Shown here in pieces: positions 15,360-23,495 of a stretch of 47,414 nucleotides of DNA (the stretch's first letter is position 1; the number at the start of each line of letters is the position of its first letter). The DNA comes from Victivallaceae bacterium (GTDB taxonomy: Bacteria > Verrucomicrobiota > Lentisphaeria > Victivallales > Victivallaceae): positions 1 to 47,414 of the forward strand of contig JAQULZ010000006.1 in assembly GCA_028718375.1 (NCBI GenBank), given 5' to 3'. The notes beneath the pieces are model-generated. The model was given only the letters and a program-made list of their open reading frames with translations, did not search any database and had not been told where the DNA came from. A program made the position numbers and the translations under genes.

Positions 15360-16801
15360 TAATGGACATTTTCATTCAGTGGCTGATCGCCAATTCTCTT
15401 AAAGGCACAGTGTTGATTATCGCCGTATTCCTGGTACAGTTTGTCTTTTCAAAACAGATACCTCAAAAATGGAAATACCTGATGTGGCTGCTGGTCGCAA
15501 TTCGTTTAGTCATGCCATCTTTGCTGGAATCGAAATCAAGTATTTTCAACCTGAAGAATACTTGGCAGAAAAAAACGGTTAATCCTGTTCAGCTGACTAT
15601 TGCCCCTCCAACCCAAGCTGCGGCAATTGAAAACTCCTTCCCTCAAACAGTTACCGCTTATGCCGCTGTTCCTGAAACCGGAATAAAGTTAAGTACCGTT
15701 ATTTTCTCCGTATGGGCAACTGTTTCATTACTTTTATTTTTATACCTTCTCCGGAAAAATTCAAGAATTTCCGCTTTAGTCAGCAAGGAAAAAACGGTTA
15801 TCGCAAGCAAGTGGCTCAAATTGCTCGAAAATTGCAAACGGGAACTTAAACTTCATATTCCGATACAGGTCGTTGAAACGGCTTATGTAAGTACTCCCGC
15901 CCTTATGGGATTCGTCCGGCCAAGGATTCTCCTGCCGGAAGGGATGCAGAATGCAATGACTGAACCCGAGATGAAGCTGATCTTCATGCATGAGCTAACC
16001 CATTTGAAGCGTGGGGACACCATAATTAACTGGATTATCAGCCTGATTCAAATAATCCACTGGTTCAATCCTTTTGTCTGGCTTGCCTTTGCAAAAGCCA
16101 GGGAAGCAAGGGAACTGGCATGTGATAATGATGTCCTTTCTTTTCTCGAAAAAAACAAATCGAAAAAATATGGGTTGACTATCATAAAACTTCTTGAGCT
16201 GTATTGCCATGAAAACAGGATTACAGGTATGGTCGGCATACTTGAAAATAAAAAGCAAATGAAAAGGAGGATTGAAATGATCAGAAATCATCGTCAAGGA
16301 ACTAAAAGAGCCGCAGTATTCACTTTGATATTATTATTGCTTATGGGGGCGGTTTTTCTCTCAGAAGCTATAGATGATTATGCAGAGGAAAAATTTACTT
16401 CTGAAACCCTGGGGATATCTATAAACCCACCTGTTGCTGCCTCAACGGATATTAAATGTCCCGCATATCTGATTGCAACGTTTCTCCTGCCGGCGCAATC
16501 CGGTTTTGCCGCAAACGTTAATATTATTAAGCAGAGTTACAATCTGCCCATGGCGGCTTATGACAAATTAAGCTTATCCCAGTTTAAATCGTTAAATGCA
16601 AAGGTGTTGACGCATGAGTTAAAGGGAAATGAAGCCCGATATGAGTACATGTTAGGCGACAAGAAACTGCATTTTTATGTCAGGGCGGTAAAACAGGGCA
16701 AGAGTATCTACTGTATTACGGCAACCGCGCTCAACAGCAGTTGGGAAACTCAAAAAGCGGCACTTATAAAATCCGTAAACAGTTTTAAAGTAGTGAAATA
16801 A
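15356..16801 (+). CDS. BlaR1-like M56 membrane metalloprotease with a non-PBP sensor domain
   Basis: About 481 residues. Membrane segments lie at about 8-30, 40-55, 112-132 and 318-336. The M56 catalytic motif HELTH is at 212-216, followed by REARELACDNDVL, which supplies the Glu zinc ligand. This matches the protease half of BlaR1/MecR1. After the last membrane segment, residues about 340-481 form an extracytoplasmic domain (LGISINPPVAAS, EARYEYMLGDKKLHFYVRAV, then the closing helix WETQKAALIKSVNSFKV) that looks like the Mog1/PsbP or DcrB-like fold and not like a class D penicillin-binding domain (no SxxK). It probably senses another envelope signal. Start is either TTG at 15356 (overlapping the blaI stop, 6 bp after GAGGGA) or ATG at 15362. 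Confidence 0.88.
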   Translation: MIMDIFIQWLIANSLKGTVLIIAVFLVQFVFSKQIPQKWKYLMWLLVAIRLVMPSLLESKSSIFNLKNTWQKKTVNPVQLTIAPPTQAAAIENSFPQTVTAYAAVPETGIKLSTVIFSVWATVSLLLFLYLLRKNSRISALVSKEKTVIASKWLKLLENCKRELKLHIPIQVVETAYVSTPALMGFVRPRILLPEGMQNAMTEPEMKLIFMHELTHLKRGDTIINWIISLIQIIHWFNPFVWLAFAKAREARELACDNDVLSFLEKNKSKKYGLTIIKLLELYCHENRITGMVGILENKKQMKRRIEMIRNHRQGTKRAAVFTLILLLLMGAVFLSEAIDDYAEEKFTSETLGISINPPVAASTDIKCPAYLIATFLLPAQSGFAANVNIIKQSYNLPMAAYDKLSLSQFKSLNAKVLTHELKGNEARYEYMLGDKKLHFYVRAVKQGKSIYCITATALNSSWETQKAALIKSVNSFKVVK

Positions 16802-16811
16802 GCAGGAATTC

Positions 16812-16823
16812 ATACCAATTTGC
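16812..16823. repeat. ATACCAA-type element end
   Basis: ATACCAATTTGC follows shortly after the M56 gene. It is nearly the reverse complement of the GCGAATTGGTAT that ends the 156-bp repeat at 17248-17259. The pair may mark the outer ends of a 448-bp composite of palindromic repeats filling this gene-free gap (16802-17282). Confidence 0.4.
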
Positions 16824-16837
16824 CAAGAGAGAGTATC

Positions 16838-16905
16838 AAACCTCAACGAGGTTTTTCACTGTAGCCCGCCGCAACGCGACGGGTATTGGGTAATCAACAA
16901 TATCG
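16838..16905 (+). repeat. two-hairpin repeat, copy 2
   Basis: AAACCTC-AAC-GAGGTTT (16838-16854) followed by a GC-rich imperfect hairpin (CCCGCCGCAACGCGACGGG). It aligns with the reverse complement of the 10937-10982 region. A third related hairpin core, GCCGCATTGCGGC, lies at 16961-16973. Confidence 0.55.
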
Positions 16906-17009
16906 TTCCCGGTAAGGGAACTTCAAAGTGAATGAGAAAATCGGCATTTTATCAGAACCCGCCGCATTGCGGCGGTTCCTTTGCGCAGCGCCTGCATTAT
17001 TTTCTGCTC

Positions 17010-17054
17010 ATACCAAGTTGCAATCATTACTATATTTTGATCGCAACTTGGTAT
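17010..17054. repeat. 45-bp inverted-repeat element
   Basis: A perfect 12-bp terminal inverted repeat, ATACCAAGTTGC (17010-17021) and GCAACTTGGTAT (17043-17054), around 21 AT-rich bases. The ends resemble those of the 156-bp foldback repeat and of the palindrome at 9907-9933. Confidence 0.6.
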
Positions 17055-17103
17055 TATATCAGAAGAAAAAAACTGTTCAGAGTATCAACGGAACAACTTA
17101 TAT

Positions 17104-17259
17104 TAATGAGCGATCAGTCATAGATAATGGCGATGGCGGATTTTGAGATGGATTTTGGTTATAAACCGCAGAGCGATAGAGAGTATCGCGCAAGGATTTA
17201 TGGCAAAAATCGGCTCAAAAGAACCATCGAAATGTCTATGAATGAGAGCGAATTGGTAT
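17104..17259 (+). repeat. 156-bp foldback (MITE-like) repeat, copy B
   Basis: Nearly identical to the reverse complement of 11068-11223. The central hairpin GCGATA-GAGAG-TATCGC (17173-17189) lies exactly at the middle of the unit, and the two arms are imperfect inverted copies of one another. It sits 23 bp from the left end of the IS630 element but shares no obvious end sequence with it. Confidence 0.8.
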
Positions 17260-17282
17260 TACCGAACATTTAAAAAAACCAC

Positions 17283-18420
17283 GTGTTTAATTGCATAAGT
17301 TAGAGATAGTATCCTTAATCTGAGAACCTTTTACTTCACGCTTGCGCCATTTAAATGGATGGGGATTTTTCGAATATTCCTCGATAAACTTTTCAATGGC
17401 CTCTTTTAATTCAGCCTTGCTGTTATGGCTTGCGCCGCGCAAAACTTTACGGCTCATAATTCCAAACCATATTTCAATCTGATTAAGCCAACTTGCGGAA
17501 GTCGGGGTAAAATGAAAATAAACGTTTTTATGCTCGTCAAGCCATGCCGTATTCTTCTTGTGAATGCAATAATTATCAAGGATGACATGGAATTCCGTCG
17601 TATTCGTGTCGGAATATCCCGCAAGCAGCTCATCCATGAATTGCAAAAAATCACTTCGTTTTTTACGTTCGGTTATCTTTCCCCTTACCATCCCGGTCGC
17701 TATTTCTAAAGCCCCGAATAAGTTTAATGTCCCGTTTCTTTTATATGTACTCTTATATGCCCGGACAATCTTCCCGTTCTCGGCATATACATATCCGGTT
17801 TTGCGCGACAACGCCTGCATGCTCGGCTTTTCGTCAACGCTTATTACAATCGCATTACAAGGCGGTGCAAGATAGAGTCCCACAATATCCGCCGCTTTTG
17901 TCGCAAACTCCGGATCTGTGCTTATACACCAACTCCTTTGGCGACTCAGGCAAATGCTGTTTTTTTTCAGAAAACGCCAGATGTAATCGTCTGAAATCCC
18001 AAGCGCAGATGCCAGGCTTCCGCCATCCCAGCGACTCATTCCGGATGGCGGCTTTTCGTCAAGTTTAGCCAAAATTTTCTCCCCTATTTCGCGGCCATAG
18101 ATTGGAGGCCGCCCGGAGCGGGGCTTATCATCAAGAGATTTCAAGCCCTCGGCAATAAAACGCTTCCTGTACTCGGTAACCGTATTGGGCATGATATTAA
18201 ATTTCCCGGCCAATTCGCTTCCCTTGAGGCCATCCGCGCAGCCAAGTATCACTTTGGCCCTCAAAACCCGGCGCGCCTCTTCGGTTTTGCTTGATGCGGT
18301 TTGCATAAGTTTCAATCTGACATCTTCTTCTAATTTTATTATTGGTGCTGTTCTTGGCATAGTCGTTGCCCTCCTATGCCATATAATATAATTCTATTTG
18401 CCAATTTTGCAATTAAACAC
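17283..18420 (-). mobile_element. IS630-family insertion sequence
   Basis: A 1,138-bp element bounded by perfect 13-bp inverted repeats GTGTTTAATTGCA (17283-17295 and complement at 18408-18420), containing one full transposase gene on the minus strand. The right flank begins TA, the expected IS630 target, but the left flank reads AC, so no target duplication is visible. The element separates the foldback-repeat gap from the infA end of the housekeeping gene run. Confidence 0.88.
17287..18360 (-). CDS. IS630 family transposase
   Basis: A 357-residue transposase. The N-terminal part has paired helix-turn-helix motifs (LRAKVILGCADGLKGSELAG, NTVTEYRKRF, GMSRWDGGSLASALG). The C-terminal DDE catalytic core shows the three acidic residues in context: VISVDEKPSMQAL (first Asp), VILDNYCIHK (second Asp) and PTSASWLNQIEIWFG (Glu). 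Length and uninterrupted frame suggest a functional copy. A strong AGGAGGG ribosome site lies 8-14 bp ahead of the ATG. It occupies nearly the whole element. Related transposases carry out cut-and-paste movement into TA sites. Confidence 0.95.
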   Translation of the reverse strand: MPRTAPIIKLEEDVRLKLMQTASSKTEEARRVLRAKVILGCADGLKGSELAGKFNIMPNTVTEYRKRFIAEGLKSLDDKPRSGRPPIYGREIGEKILAKLDEKPPSGMSRWDGGSLASALGISDDYIWRFLKKNSICLSRQRSWCISTDPEFATKAADIVGLYLAPPCNAIVISVDEKPSMQALSRKTGYVYAENGKIVRAYKSTYKRNGTLNLFGALEIATGMVRGKITERKKRSDFLQFMDELLAGYSDTNTTEFHVILDNYCIHKKNTAWLDEHKNVYFHFTPTSASWLNQIEIWFGIMSRKVLRGASHNSKAELKEAIEKFIEEYSKNPHPFKWRKREVKGSQIKDTISNLCN

Positions 18421-18437
18421 TAGCATTGTCCGGGCCT

Positions 18438-18498
18438 GCCGGGCTGCTACCGGCGTAGTCCGTTGAAACGCATCGCGTCGATCCGCCTGGTCGAGGCG
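18438..18498. repeat. three short hairpins in the gap after infA
   Basis: GCCGG-GCTGCTA-CCGGC (18438-18454), ACGC-ATC-GCGT (18468-18478) and CGCCT-GGTCG-AGGCG (18484-18498). They lie between the IS630 end and the 3' end of infA. No gene is supported in 18421-18667. Confidence 0.35.
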
Positions 18499-18667
18499 AA
18501 AGCGCTGCTTTTATATTCGATGTTGAATGTTACCCAAACCGCAGTTTATCGAATTATCCCCGGATGCATGAATTTTCACGTGAATTTTCAAAATATTTCG
18601 CCGCAGACTTTCATCAAGGAAAGAAGGCGCAAACCCGTTATTTAATGGGCAAAACTCTGGATAGCAG

Positions 18668-18886
18668 CTATTTTTTGCGGAAAATGATTCTGCCTTTGCT
18701 GAGGTCATAGGGAGACATTTCCATGAGCACGCTGTCGCCGGGGAGAATGCGGATGAAATTCAAACGCATTTTACCGCTGATATGCGCGGTTACGGCATGC
18801 CCGTTTTCAAGTTCCACTCTGAACCTCGTGTTCGGCAGCAATTCCTTAATCACGCCTTCCACTTTGATCACGTCGTCTTTGGCCAC
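18668..18886 (-). CDS. infA: translation initiation factor IF-1
   Basis: A 72-residue S1/OB-fold protein with the full IF-1 pattern: [24 protein letters not shown], then [19 protein letters not shown] and the closing [13 protein letters not shown]. It binds the 30S A site during initiation. The start overlaps the end of map by 19 bp, so the two are translationally coupled. The adk-map-infA order is the tail of the classical spc ribosomal operon, but rpmJ and rpsM do not follow; the IS630 copy begins about 250 bp downstream. Confidence 0.97.
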   Translation of the reverse strand: MAKDDVIKVEGVIKELLPNTRFRVELENGHAVTAHISGKMRLNFIRILPGDSVLMEMSPYDLSKGRIIFRKK

Positions 18887-19644
18887 GTTAAAATCTCCGG
18901 TTCGTTTTCAGTTATCAATACCATGTGCTCGAAATGAGCCGACCACGACTTATCCGCCGTTCTGACCGTCCAGCGGTCCGTTTCCGTAAACACTTTATAA
19001 GACCCCAGGTTCAGCATCGGTTCGATCGCCAGCACCATCCCGGGACGCAGTTCCGGCCCGCGCTGACCGCAGAAAAAATTGGGCACTTCCGGCGGTTCGT
19101 GCAGTTTCGTGCCGCAGCCGTGCCCGACGTATTCGCGGACGATCCCCAGGCGGGCGGCCTTGGCCGCCTTTTCGACTGCGGCGCTGATGTCGCAAACGTG
19201 ATTTCCGGCTTTTGCCCGGCCGATACCCGCCATCAGTGCTTTTTCGGTGTTTTCCAGCAGCCGCTTGACGTCTTCCGGTACTTCCCTGCCCAAGGCAAAG
19301 GTTACGGCGGTATCACCGACCCCGCCGTCGTAAGTGATCCCGATGTCGAGGCCGACGATGTCCGTTTCGGCCAGGATCCGGTCCGGACGGCCGATACCGT
19401 GGACGACTTCGTCGTTTACGGAAATACAGATATTGCCGGGAAAGCCGTTGTAGCCCAGAAACGCACTGGTTCCGCCCGTAGCGGCGATCAGCGTCCCGGC
19501 GATCCGGTCCAGTTCGCAGGTTGACATCCCGGGGCGGACCAATTCCCGAACCTGATCCCGGACCCGGGCGGTTAATTGCGCCGCCTGACGAATCCGGGCG
19601 ATTTCTTCCGCAGTATGGATCACGTAATTGCGCTTCATGAACAT
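18868..19644 (-). CDS. map: type I methionine aminopeptidase
   Basis: A 258-residue enzyme removing N-terminal methionine from nascent proteins. The metal ligands are all in place: Asp in [17 protein letters not shown], His in [14 protein letters not shown], Glu in VLAIEPML and the last Glu in [10 protein letters not shown]. The family signature [21 protein letters not shown] supplies the active-site His. Length is normal. The start is ATG at 19644 or 19638 (MFMKRNY). It sits 3 bp after the adk stop and overlaps infA downstream. Confidence 0.97.
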   Translation of the reverse strand: MFMKRNYVIHTAEEIARIRQAAQLTARVRDQVRELVRPGMSTCELDRIAGTLIAATGGTSAFLGYNGFPGNICISVNDEVVHGIGRPDRILAETDIVGLDIGITYDGGVGDTAVTFALGREVPEDVKRLLENTEKALMAGIGRAKAGNHVCDISAAVEKAAKAARLGIVREYVGHGCGTKLHEPPEVPNFFCGQRGPELRPGMVLAIEPMLNLGSYKVFTETDRWTVRTADKSWSAHFEHMVLITENEPEILTWPKTT

Positions 19645-19647
19645 GGT

Positions 19648-20298
19648 TTAGGTCAGTTCCCTGAATAACGCGGCCAGCATTTTATCCCGTTCGATTTCAG
19701 TAATGCTGGTCAACAGCTTCCGTTCCCGGTAATAGTCGATCAACGGTTGCGTATTTTTATAAAAAACCTTCAGACGTTCTTCCGCCGTTTCCCGGGAATC
19801 ATCCGGCCGCTGGAAAAGCGCCGTGTTACAATCGTCGCAGATATTCTCCTGTTTCGGGGGGAGAAACAGTTTGTTGTAAATCCGGCCGCATTTGCCGCAG
19901 GATATCCGCGCGGTCAGCCGTTGGAGCAGGATTTCGTCATCGACCTCGAAATAAATCACCGCGTCGATTTTCCGGCCGATTTCCTTCAACGCCTGGTCGA
20001 GTAAATTAGCCTGATTGACCGTGCGGGGAAAGCCGTCCAGAATGAATCCGTTATCACAGTCCGGCTGCCGCAGTCGGCTTTTTACCATCCCCGCGACCAG
20101 GTCATCGGGCACCAGTCCGCCTTTTTCCATCAGGACCGCGGCGCTTTTCCCCAGCTCCGTACCGTTTTTTATTTCCGCGCGTAAAATGTCTCCGGTCGAA
20201 ATATGCGCCAGCGGCTCGCGTTCGGTGAGGGCGCTCGAAGCCGTTCCCTTGCCGGCGCCGGGAGCACCCAGAAAAATCAGATTCTTTTTAGTCACCAT
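19648..20298 (-). CDS. adk: adenylate kinase
   Basis: A 216-residue nucleotide kinase interconverting ATP + AMP and two ADP. The P-loop is GAPGAGKGT (residues 11-19), the AMP-binding part includes ISTGDILRAEI, and GFILDGFPRT is the classical signature. The LID is the long, zinc-type form with four cysteines (CGKC and CDDC). Start at the ATG at 20298. It is followed 3 bp later by map and preceded 34 bp upstream by hisS, replacing the usual secY neighbour. Confidence 0.97.
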   Translation of the reverse strand: MVTKKNLIFLGAPGAGKGTASSALTEREPLAHISTGDILRAEIKNGTELGKSAAVLMEKGGLVPDDLVAGMVKSRLRQPDCDNGFILDGFPRTVNQANLLDQALKEIGRKIDAVIYFEVDDEILLQRLTARISCGKCGRIYNKLFLPPKQENICDDCNTALFQRPDDSRETAEERLKVFYKNTQPLIDYYRERKLLTSITEIERDKMLAALFRELT

Positions 20299-20332
20299 AA
20301 TATACCTCTTATATCAGTTTTAAGTTTTAAGC

Positions 20333-21601
20333 TTAACACTCAACACCATAAGCTTTTTTCAGGAAGTCCCGCAAATCAGTACCGGTGAGTTCCTTCTGGG
20401 AGCCTTCCTGCATTTCTTTGCATACCAGGCGGCCGCTTTCCAGTTCGGTATCGCCGCAGATTACCGCGAAAGCGGCGTTGACCCGGTTGGCGGCGCGCAT
20501 CTGACCTTTCATGCTCCGTTCCTCAATTTCAACGACCACGGGGATGCCGGCGGCGCGCAGTTCCTGGGCCAGTTTCAGGTTGAATGTCCGGGCCGGAGCG
20601 CCCCTGCTGACCAGGAAAACCGGGCCCGTTCCGGGAGCGGGGGCGGGAATGTTCAACGCTTCCTGTACCATCAGCAGCCGTTCCAGGCCGGCGGCAAACC
20701 CGACGCCGATTATCGGTTTCCGGTTTTCCGGCAGATACAATTCGTAACGGCCGCCGCCGGCGATTGCGTTCTGAGCCCCGAGCCCGGGATGAATTACCTC
20801 GAAGACCGTATGGGCGTAATAGTCCAGTCCGCGTACCAGTTGCCGGTCGATTTCAAAATCGATCCCGAAAGCGGTCAGCAGTTTGCAGACCGAATCGAAA
20901 TACATCCGGGACGCGGCGGTATAGGTGCGGAGGTAATCCGGCGCGTTGCCGACCACTTCCCGGCAGCGTTCCTGTTTGCAGTCGAGTATCCGCCAGACAT
21001 TCCGGCCGGCGCGCTCCCGGCAGTCGTCACACATGGCGTCGAGATGCTGCCGGAAATATTTGCTCAGCAGTTCGGCGGCGGGTTTGCGGTCGGCTTGAAC
21101 GCCGCGGGTATTGAGCAGCAGCCGGGTGCCGCTGATCCGCAAGGCGTCCAGATATTGGATCAGCATGGCGATATTTTCCGCGTCAAGTTCGGGGGCGATG
21201 CGCCCGGCGTTCTCGACCCCGACCTGGTGAAACTGCCGCCGCCGCCCGGCCGCCGGGCGTTCGCCGCGGAACATCGGGCCGAGATAGAAAACCCGCTGCT
21301 CACTGCCGTTCATCACTTCGGTATTGAGCAGCGCGCGCATGACCCCGGCGGTGCCTTCCGGGCGCAGCGTCAGACTGCGGCCGCCGCGGTCTTCAAAAGT
21401 GTACATTTCCTTCTGAACCACCTCGGTTTCGTCGCCGATGCCGCGCCGGAAAACTTCCGTATATTCAAATACCGGCGTCCGCAATTCCCCGTAACCGTAG
21501 AGCGGAAAGATCCGCCGGGCAGTTTCTTCAAGCCGGTACCACCAGGGCATTTCTTCGGGGAAAATATCCGCGGTTCCAGGCGGAGGAGAAAATTTTGCCA
21601 T
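20333..21601 (-). CDS. hisS: histidyl-tRNA synthetase
   Basis: A 422-residue class II synthetase. Motif 1 region: PVFEYTEVFRRGIGDETEVV. Motif 2: YLGPMFRGERPAAGRRRQFHQ. The histidine-binding motif LVRGLDYYAHTVFE and motif 3 GVGFAAGLERLL are intact. The C-terminal anticodon-binding domain starts near GPVFLVSRG. Length is typical. The gene leads the same-strand run hisS-adk-map-infA and lies 136 bp downstream of the HU gene. Confidence 0.97.
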   Translation of the reverse strand: MAKFSPPPGTADIFPEEMPWWYRLEETARRIFPLYGYGELRTPVFEYTEVFRRGIGDETEVVQKEMYTFEDRGGRSLTLRPEGTAGVMRALLNTEVMNGSEQRVFYLGPMFRGERPAAGRRRQFHQVGVENAGRIAPELDAENIAMLIQYLDALRISGTRLLLNTRGVQADRKPAAELLSKYFRQHLDAMCDDCRERAGRNVWRILDCKQERCREVVGNAPDYLRTYTAASRMYFDSVCKLLTAFGIDFEIDRQLVRGLDYYAHTVFEVIHPGLGAQNAIAGGGRYELYLPENRKPIIGVGFAAGLERLLMVQEALNIPAPAPGTGPVFLVSRGAPARTFNLKLAQELRAAGIPVVVEIEERSMKGQMRAANRVNAAFAVICGDTELESGRLVCKEMQEGSQKELTGTDLRDFLKKAYGVEC

Positions 21602-21737
21602 AATCCGGATTACCTTATGTCACAGTTCCATGAATCGGCCGGATACCCGGGCCGATTAAAATAAAAATGCGCCAGGCGTTTTGCGCGGCGCAATACAAAG
21701 AAGTTTTCTTTTTAACGAGTCCCGGCATGGACAGCGT

Positions 21738-22034
21738 TTATAATTTCTTGGGGTTGAGTTTTTCCACCTGCTCTTTCAGCTCCTTGCCGGCGCGGAACTT
21801 GACAACTGCCCGTTCAGGAATGACTACTTCGTTCTCCGGCTTGTTGGGATTGCGTCCCTTCCGGCTCTTACGGACTTTTACTTCGAAAACGCCGAAATTG
21901 CGCAGCTCAATGGTCTTTCCGACGATCAACTCGGCGGCGATATAATCAAAGGTTTTCTGGACCACAAAAGCTACGTCATTTTGAATCAGTCCGGTTTCCT
22001 TGGAAATTTTCACTACAAGATCACGCTTTGTCAT
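21738..22034 (-). CDS. HU/IHF-family DNA-binding protein
   Basis: A 98-residue nucleoid protein with the HU fold: two helices (MTKRDLVVKISKETGLIQND), the conserved ELRNFGVFEV strand and the DNA-binding arm GRNPNKPENEVVIPERAVVKF, with the Asn-Pro wedge present. The closing basic helix is KELKEQVEKLNPKKL. HU and IHF subunits cannot be separated with confidence from sequence alone. It is divergent from the ROK gene, sharing a 266-bp upstream region. Confidence 0.95.
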   Translation of the reverse strand: MTKRDLVVKISKETGLIQNDVAFVVQKTFDYIAAELIVGKTIELRNFGVFEVKVRKSRKGRNPNKPENEVVIPERAVVKFRAGKELKEQVEKLNPKKL

Positions 22035-22225
22035 TTTGTCATTCCTTTGTTATGTGGCGATGTAAATTTTGAATTTGTAGTTGTTTATCACCATAACATT
22101 AACCCTTGCGGCCATATAGTCAAAGCATAATTTGAAAAAATAATCGTTTTTATGGATAAATTTTCCACCGCCCGGCTTCGCGCTGCATTTCAGAACGATT
22201 TTTTTCAATAAGTTCGGCAAAATAA

Positions 22226-22282
22226 TTGACAAAGTTTAAAACAAAGTTATATTAGAACTTTGTAAAGGTAATTAACAAAGTT
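22226..22282 (+). promoter_or_regulatory. ROK-gene promoter with four ACAAAGTT operator octamers
   Basis: TTGACA (22226-22231), a 16-bp spacer and TATATT (22248-22253) form the promoter. The octamer ACAAAGTT occurs at 22229-22236, 22241-22248 and 22275-22282, and as its complement AACTTTGT at 22256-22263. The second and third copies form a perfect inverted repeat across the -10 region, as in NagC/XylR-type operators. Autoregulation by the ROK protein is the simple reading. Confidence 0.75.
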
Positions 22283-22300
22283 GGAAATCGGAGGCTTTTA

Positions 22301-23443
22301 ATGAATAATCTTCAAACCCGGCAGAAAAGCGGTCAGCAGCTATTATGGCTGATCAAGGAGCATAAGCAGATTTCCCGGGCGGAGCTGGCCAAGCTCACCG
22401 GCCTGACCCGGCCGACGGTGTCGTCGATCATTGCGGATTTCGTCGGAAAGCAACTGGTTGTGGAATCCGGCAAAGGCGAATCCTGCGGCGGCAAACGGCC
22501 GATCATGCTGAAACTGAATCCCGGGGCCTGTTTTGCGGTCGGCATTGACCTGGGGGACGATTATCTGATCCGGGGTGTGCTTTGCGATTTATGCGGCAAT
22601 ATAGTGGCGCGCGAGGAACTCGAATACGAAAACGAGTTTGAAATCATCCTGCAAGTGCTCGAAGACCTGATCGCGCTGCTGGCGGCCCGGGTTCCGCGGG
22701 AAAAGATCAAAGGGGTAGGTATCGCGGTTTCGGGAATCGTGGATACGGAAAGCAACGAAGTGGTCAACAGTTCCACTTTGGACATCGAGAAAAAACAATT
22801 GGCCCGGCGGTTGGCGCAGCGCTGCCGGTTCAGCGTGTTCCTGGAGAACCGCCCGAATGCGGCGGCTCTGGCGGAAACCCAGTTCGGAGCGGGCAAAGCG
22901 TTCAGTAACCTGGTTTATATTACCAGCGGCCGGGGGGTCGGAGCGGGAATCGTCATCAACGGCAAAATTTTCCGGGGCAGTTTCGGAACGGCCGGTGAGA
23001 TCGGTGAAATCCGAATTCCGGTTTTGAATGAAGACGGTATTTTCGAGCGGCATTGCCTGGAAGACCTGACCCGGGCCAGTGCGGTTTGCGCCCGCGCCGG
23101 CAAAATCAAAAAACGGCAGTTGCGGTATGGTGAAGTACTGGAATATTACCGCACCGGCGATCCGGCAATCGTCGCGCTGCTGGATGAAACTGCCGAATAC
23201 ATGGCTTATGCCGCGCAGATCGTCGCCGATCTGCTGAACCCGGAAGCGATTATCCTGGGCGGCCGGGCGGTGGAATTGGGAGAAGCCTATTTGCGGACTT
23301 TCCGCAGTTGTTTCGAACGCGGCCTGGCCAAGGCTCTGATCGGCGGCCTGACGGTCGTGAGTTATTCGCAATACGGCCAGCTCGGAGTGGCCGTCGGCGG
23401 CGCCGTGGTGGTGCTGGAGCTGGTAATGGATCAGAAAATATAA
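22301..23443 (+). CDS. ROK-family transcriptional regulator
   Basis: A 380-residue regulator with an N-terminal winged helix (QISRAELAKLTGLTRPTVSSI, residues 28-48) followed by the ROK sugar-kinase fold. The kinase hallmarks are eroded: the phosphate loop reads GIDLGDDYLIRG, the catalytic ENDANAA-type motif is ENRPNAAALAE, lacking the Asp, and the CxCGxxGC zinc site is missing (EIRIPVLNEDGIFERHCLED). It is therefore a sensor-repressor, not a kinase. GAGIVINGKIFRGSFGTAGEIGE is retained. Four octamers in its promoter suggest autoregulation, and the two downstream metabolic genes are the likely targets. The ribosome site CGGAGG is clear. Confidence 0.92.
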   Translation: MNNLQTRQKSGQQLLWLIKEHKQISRAELAKLTGLTRPTVSSIIADFVGKQLVVESGKGESCGGKRPIMLKLNPGACFAVGIDLGDDYLIRGVLCDLCGNIVAREELEYENEFEIILQVLEDLIALLAARVPREKIKGVGIAVSGIVDTESNEVVNSSTLDIEKKQLARRLAQRCRFSVFLENRPNAAALAETQFGAGKAFSNLVYITSGRGVGAGIVINGKIFRGSFGTAGEIGEIRIPVLNEDGIFERHCLEDLTRASAVCARAGKIKKRQLRYGEVLEYYRTGDPAIVALLDETAEYMAYAAQIVADLLNPEAIILGGRAVELGEAYLRTFRSCFERGLAKALIGGLTVVSYSQYGQLGVAVGGAVVVLELVMDQKI

Positions 23444-23495
23444 AATGTTTAATAAGCCACGAAATACACGAAAAAAAATTTTAAGGAGGCTTTTA

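Noticed and set aside
16802-17282. Possible CRISPR array because of several short repeats.
   Set aside because: The repeats differ in length and orientation and have no regular spacing or uniform spacers; they are palindromic elements.
18463-18645. A 60-codon plus-strand frame between the IS630 element and infA.
   Set aside because: It starts at TTG with no ribosome site and no recognisable domain.
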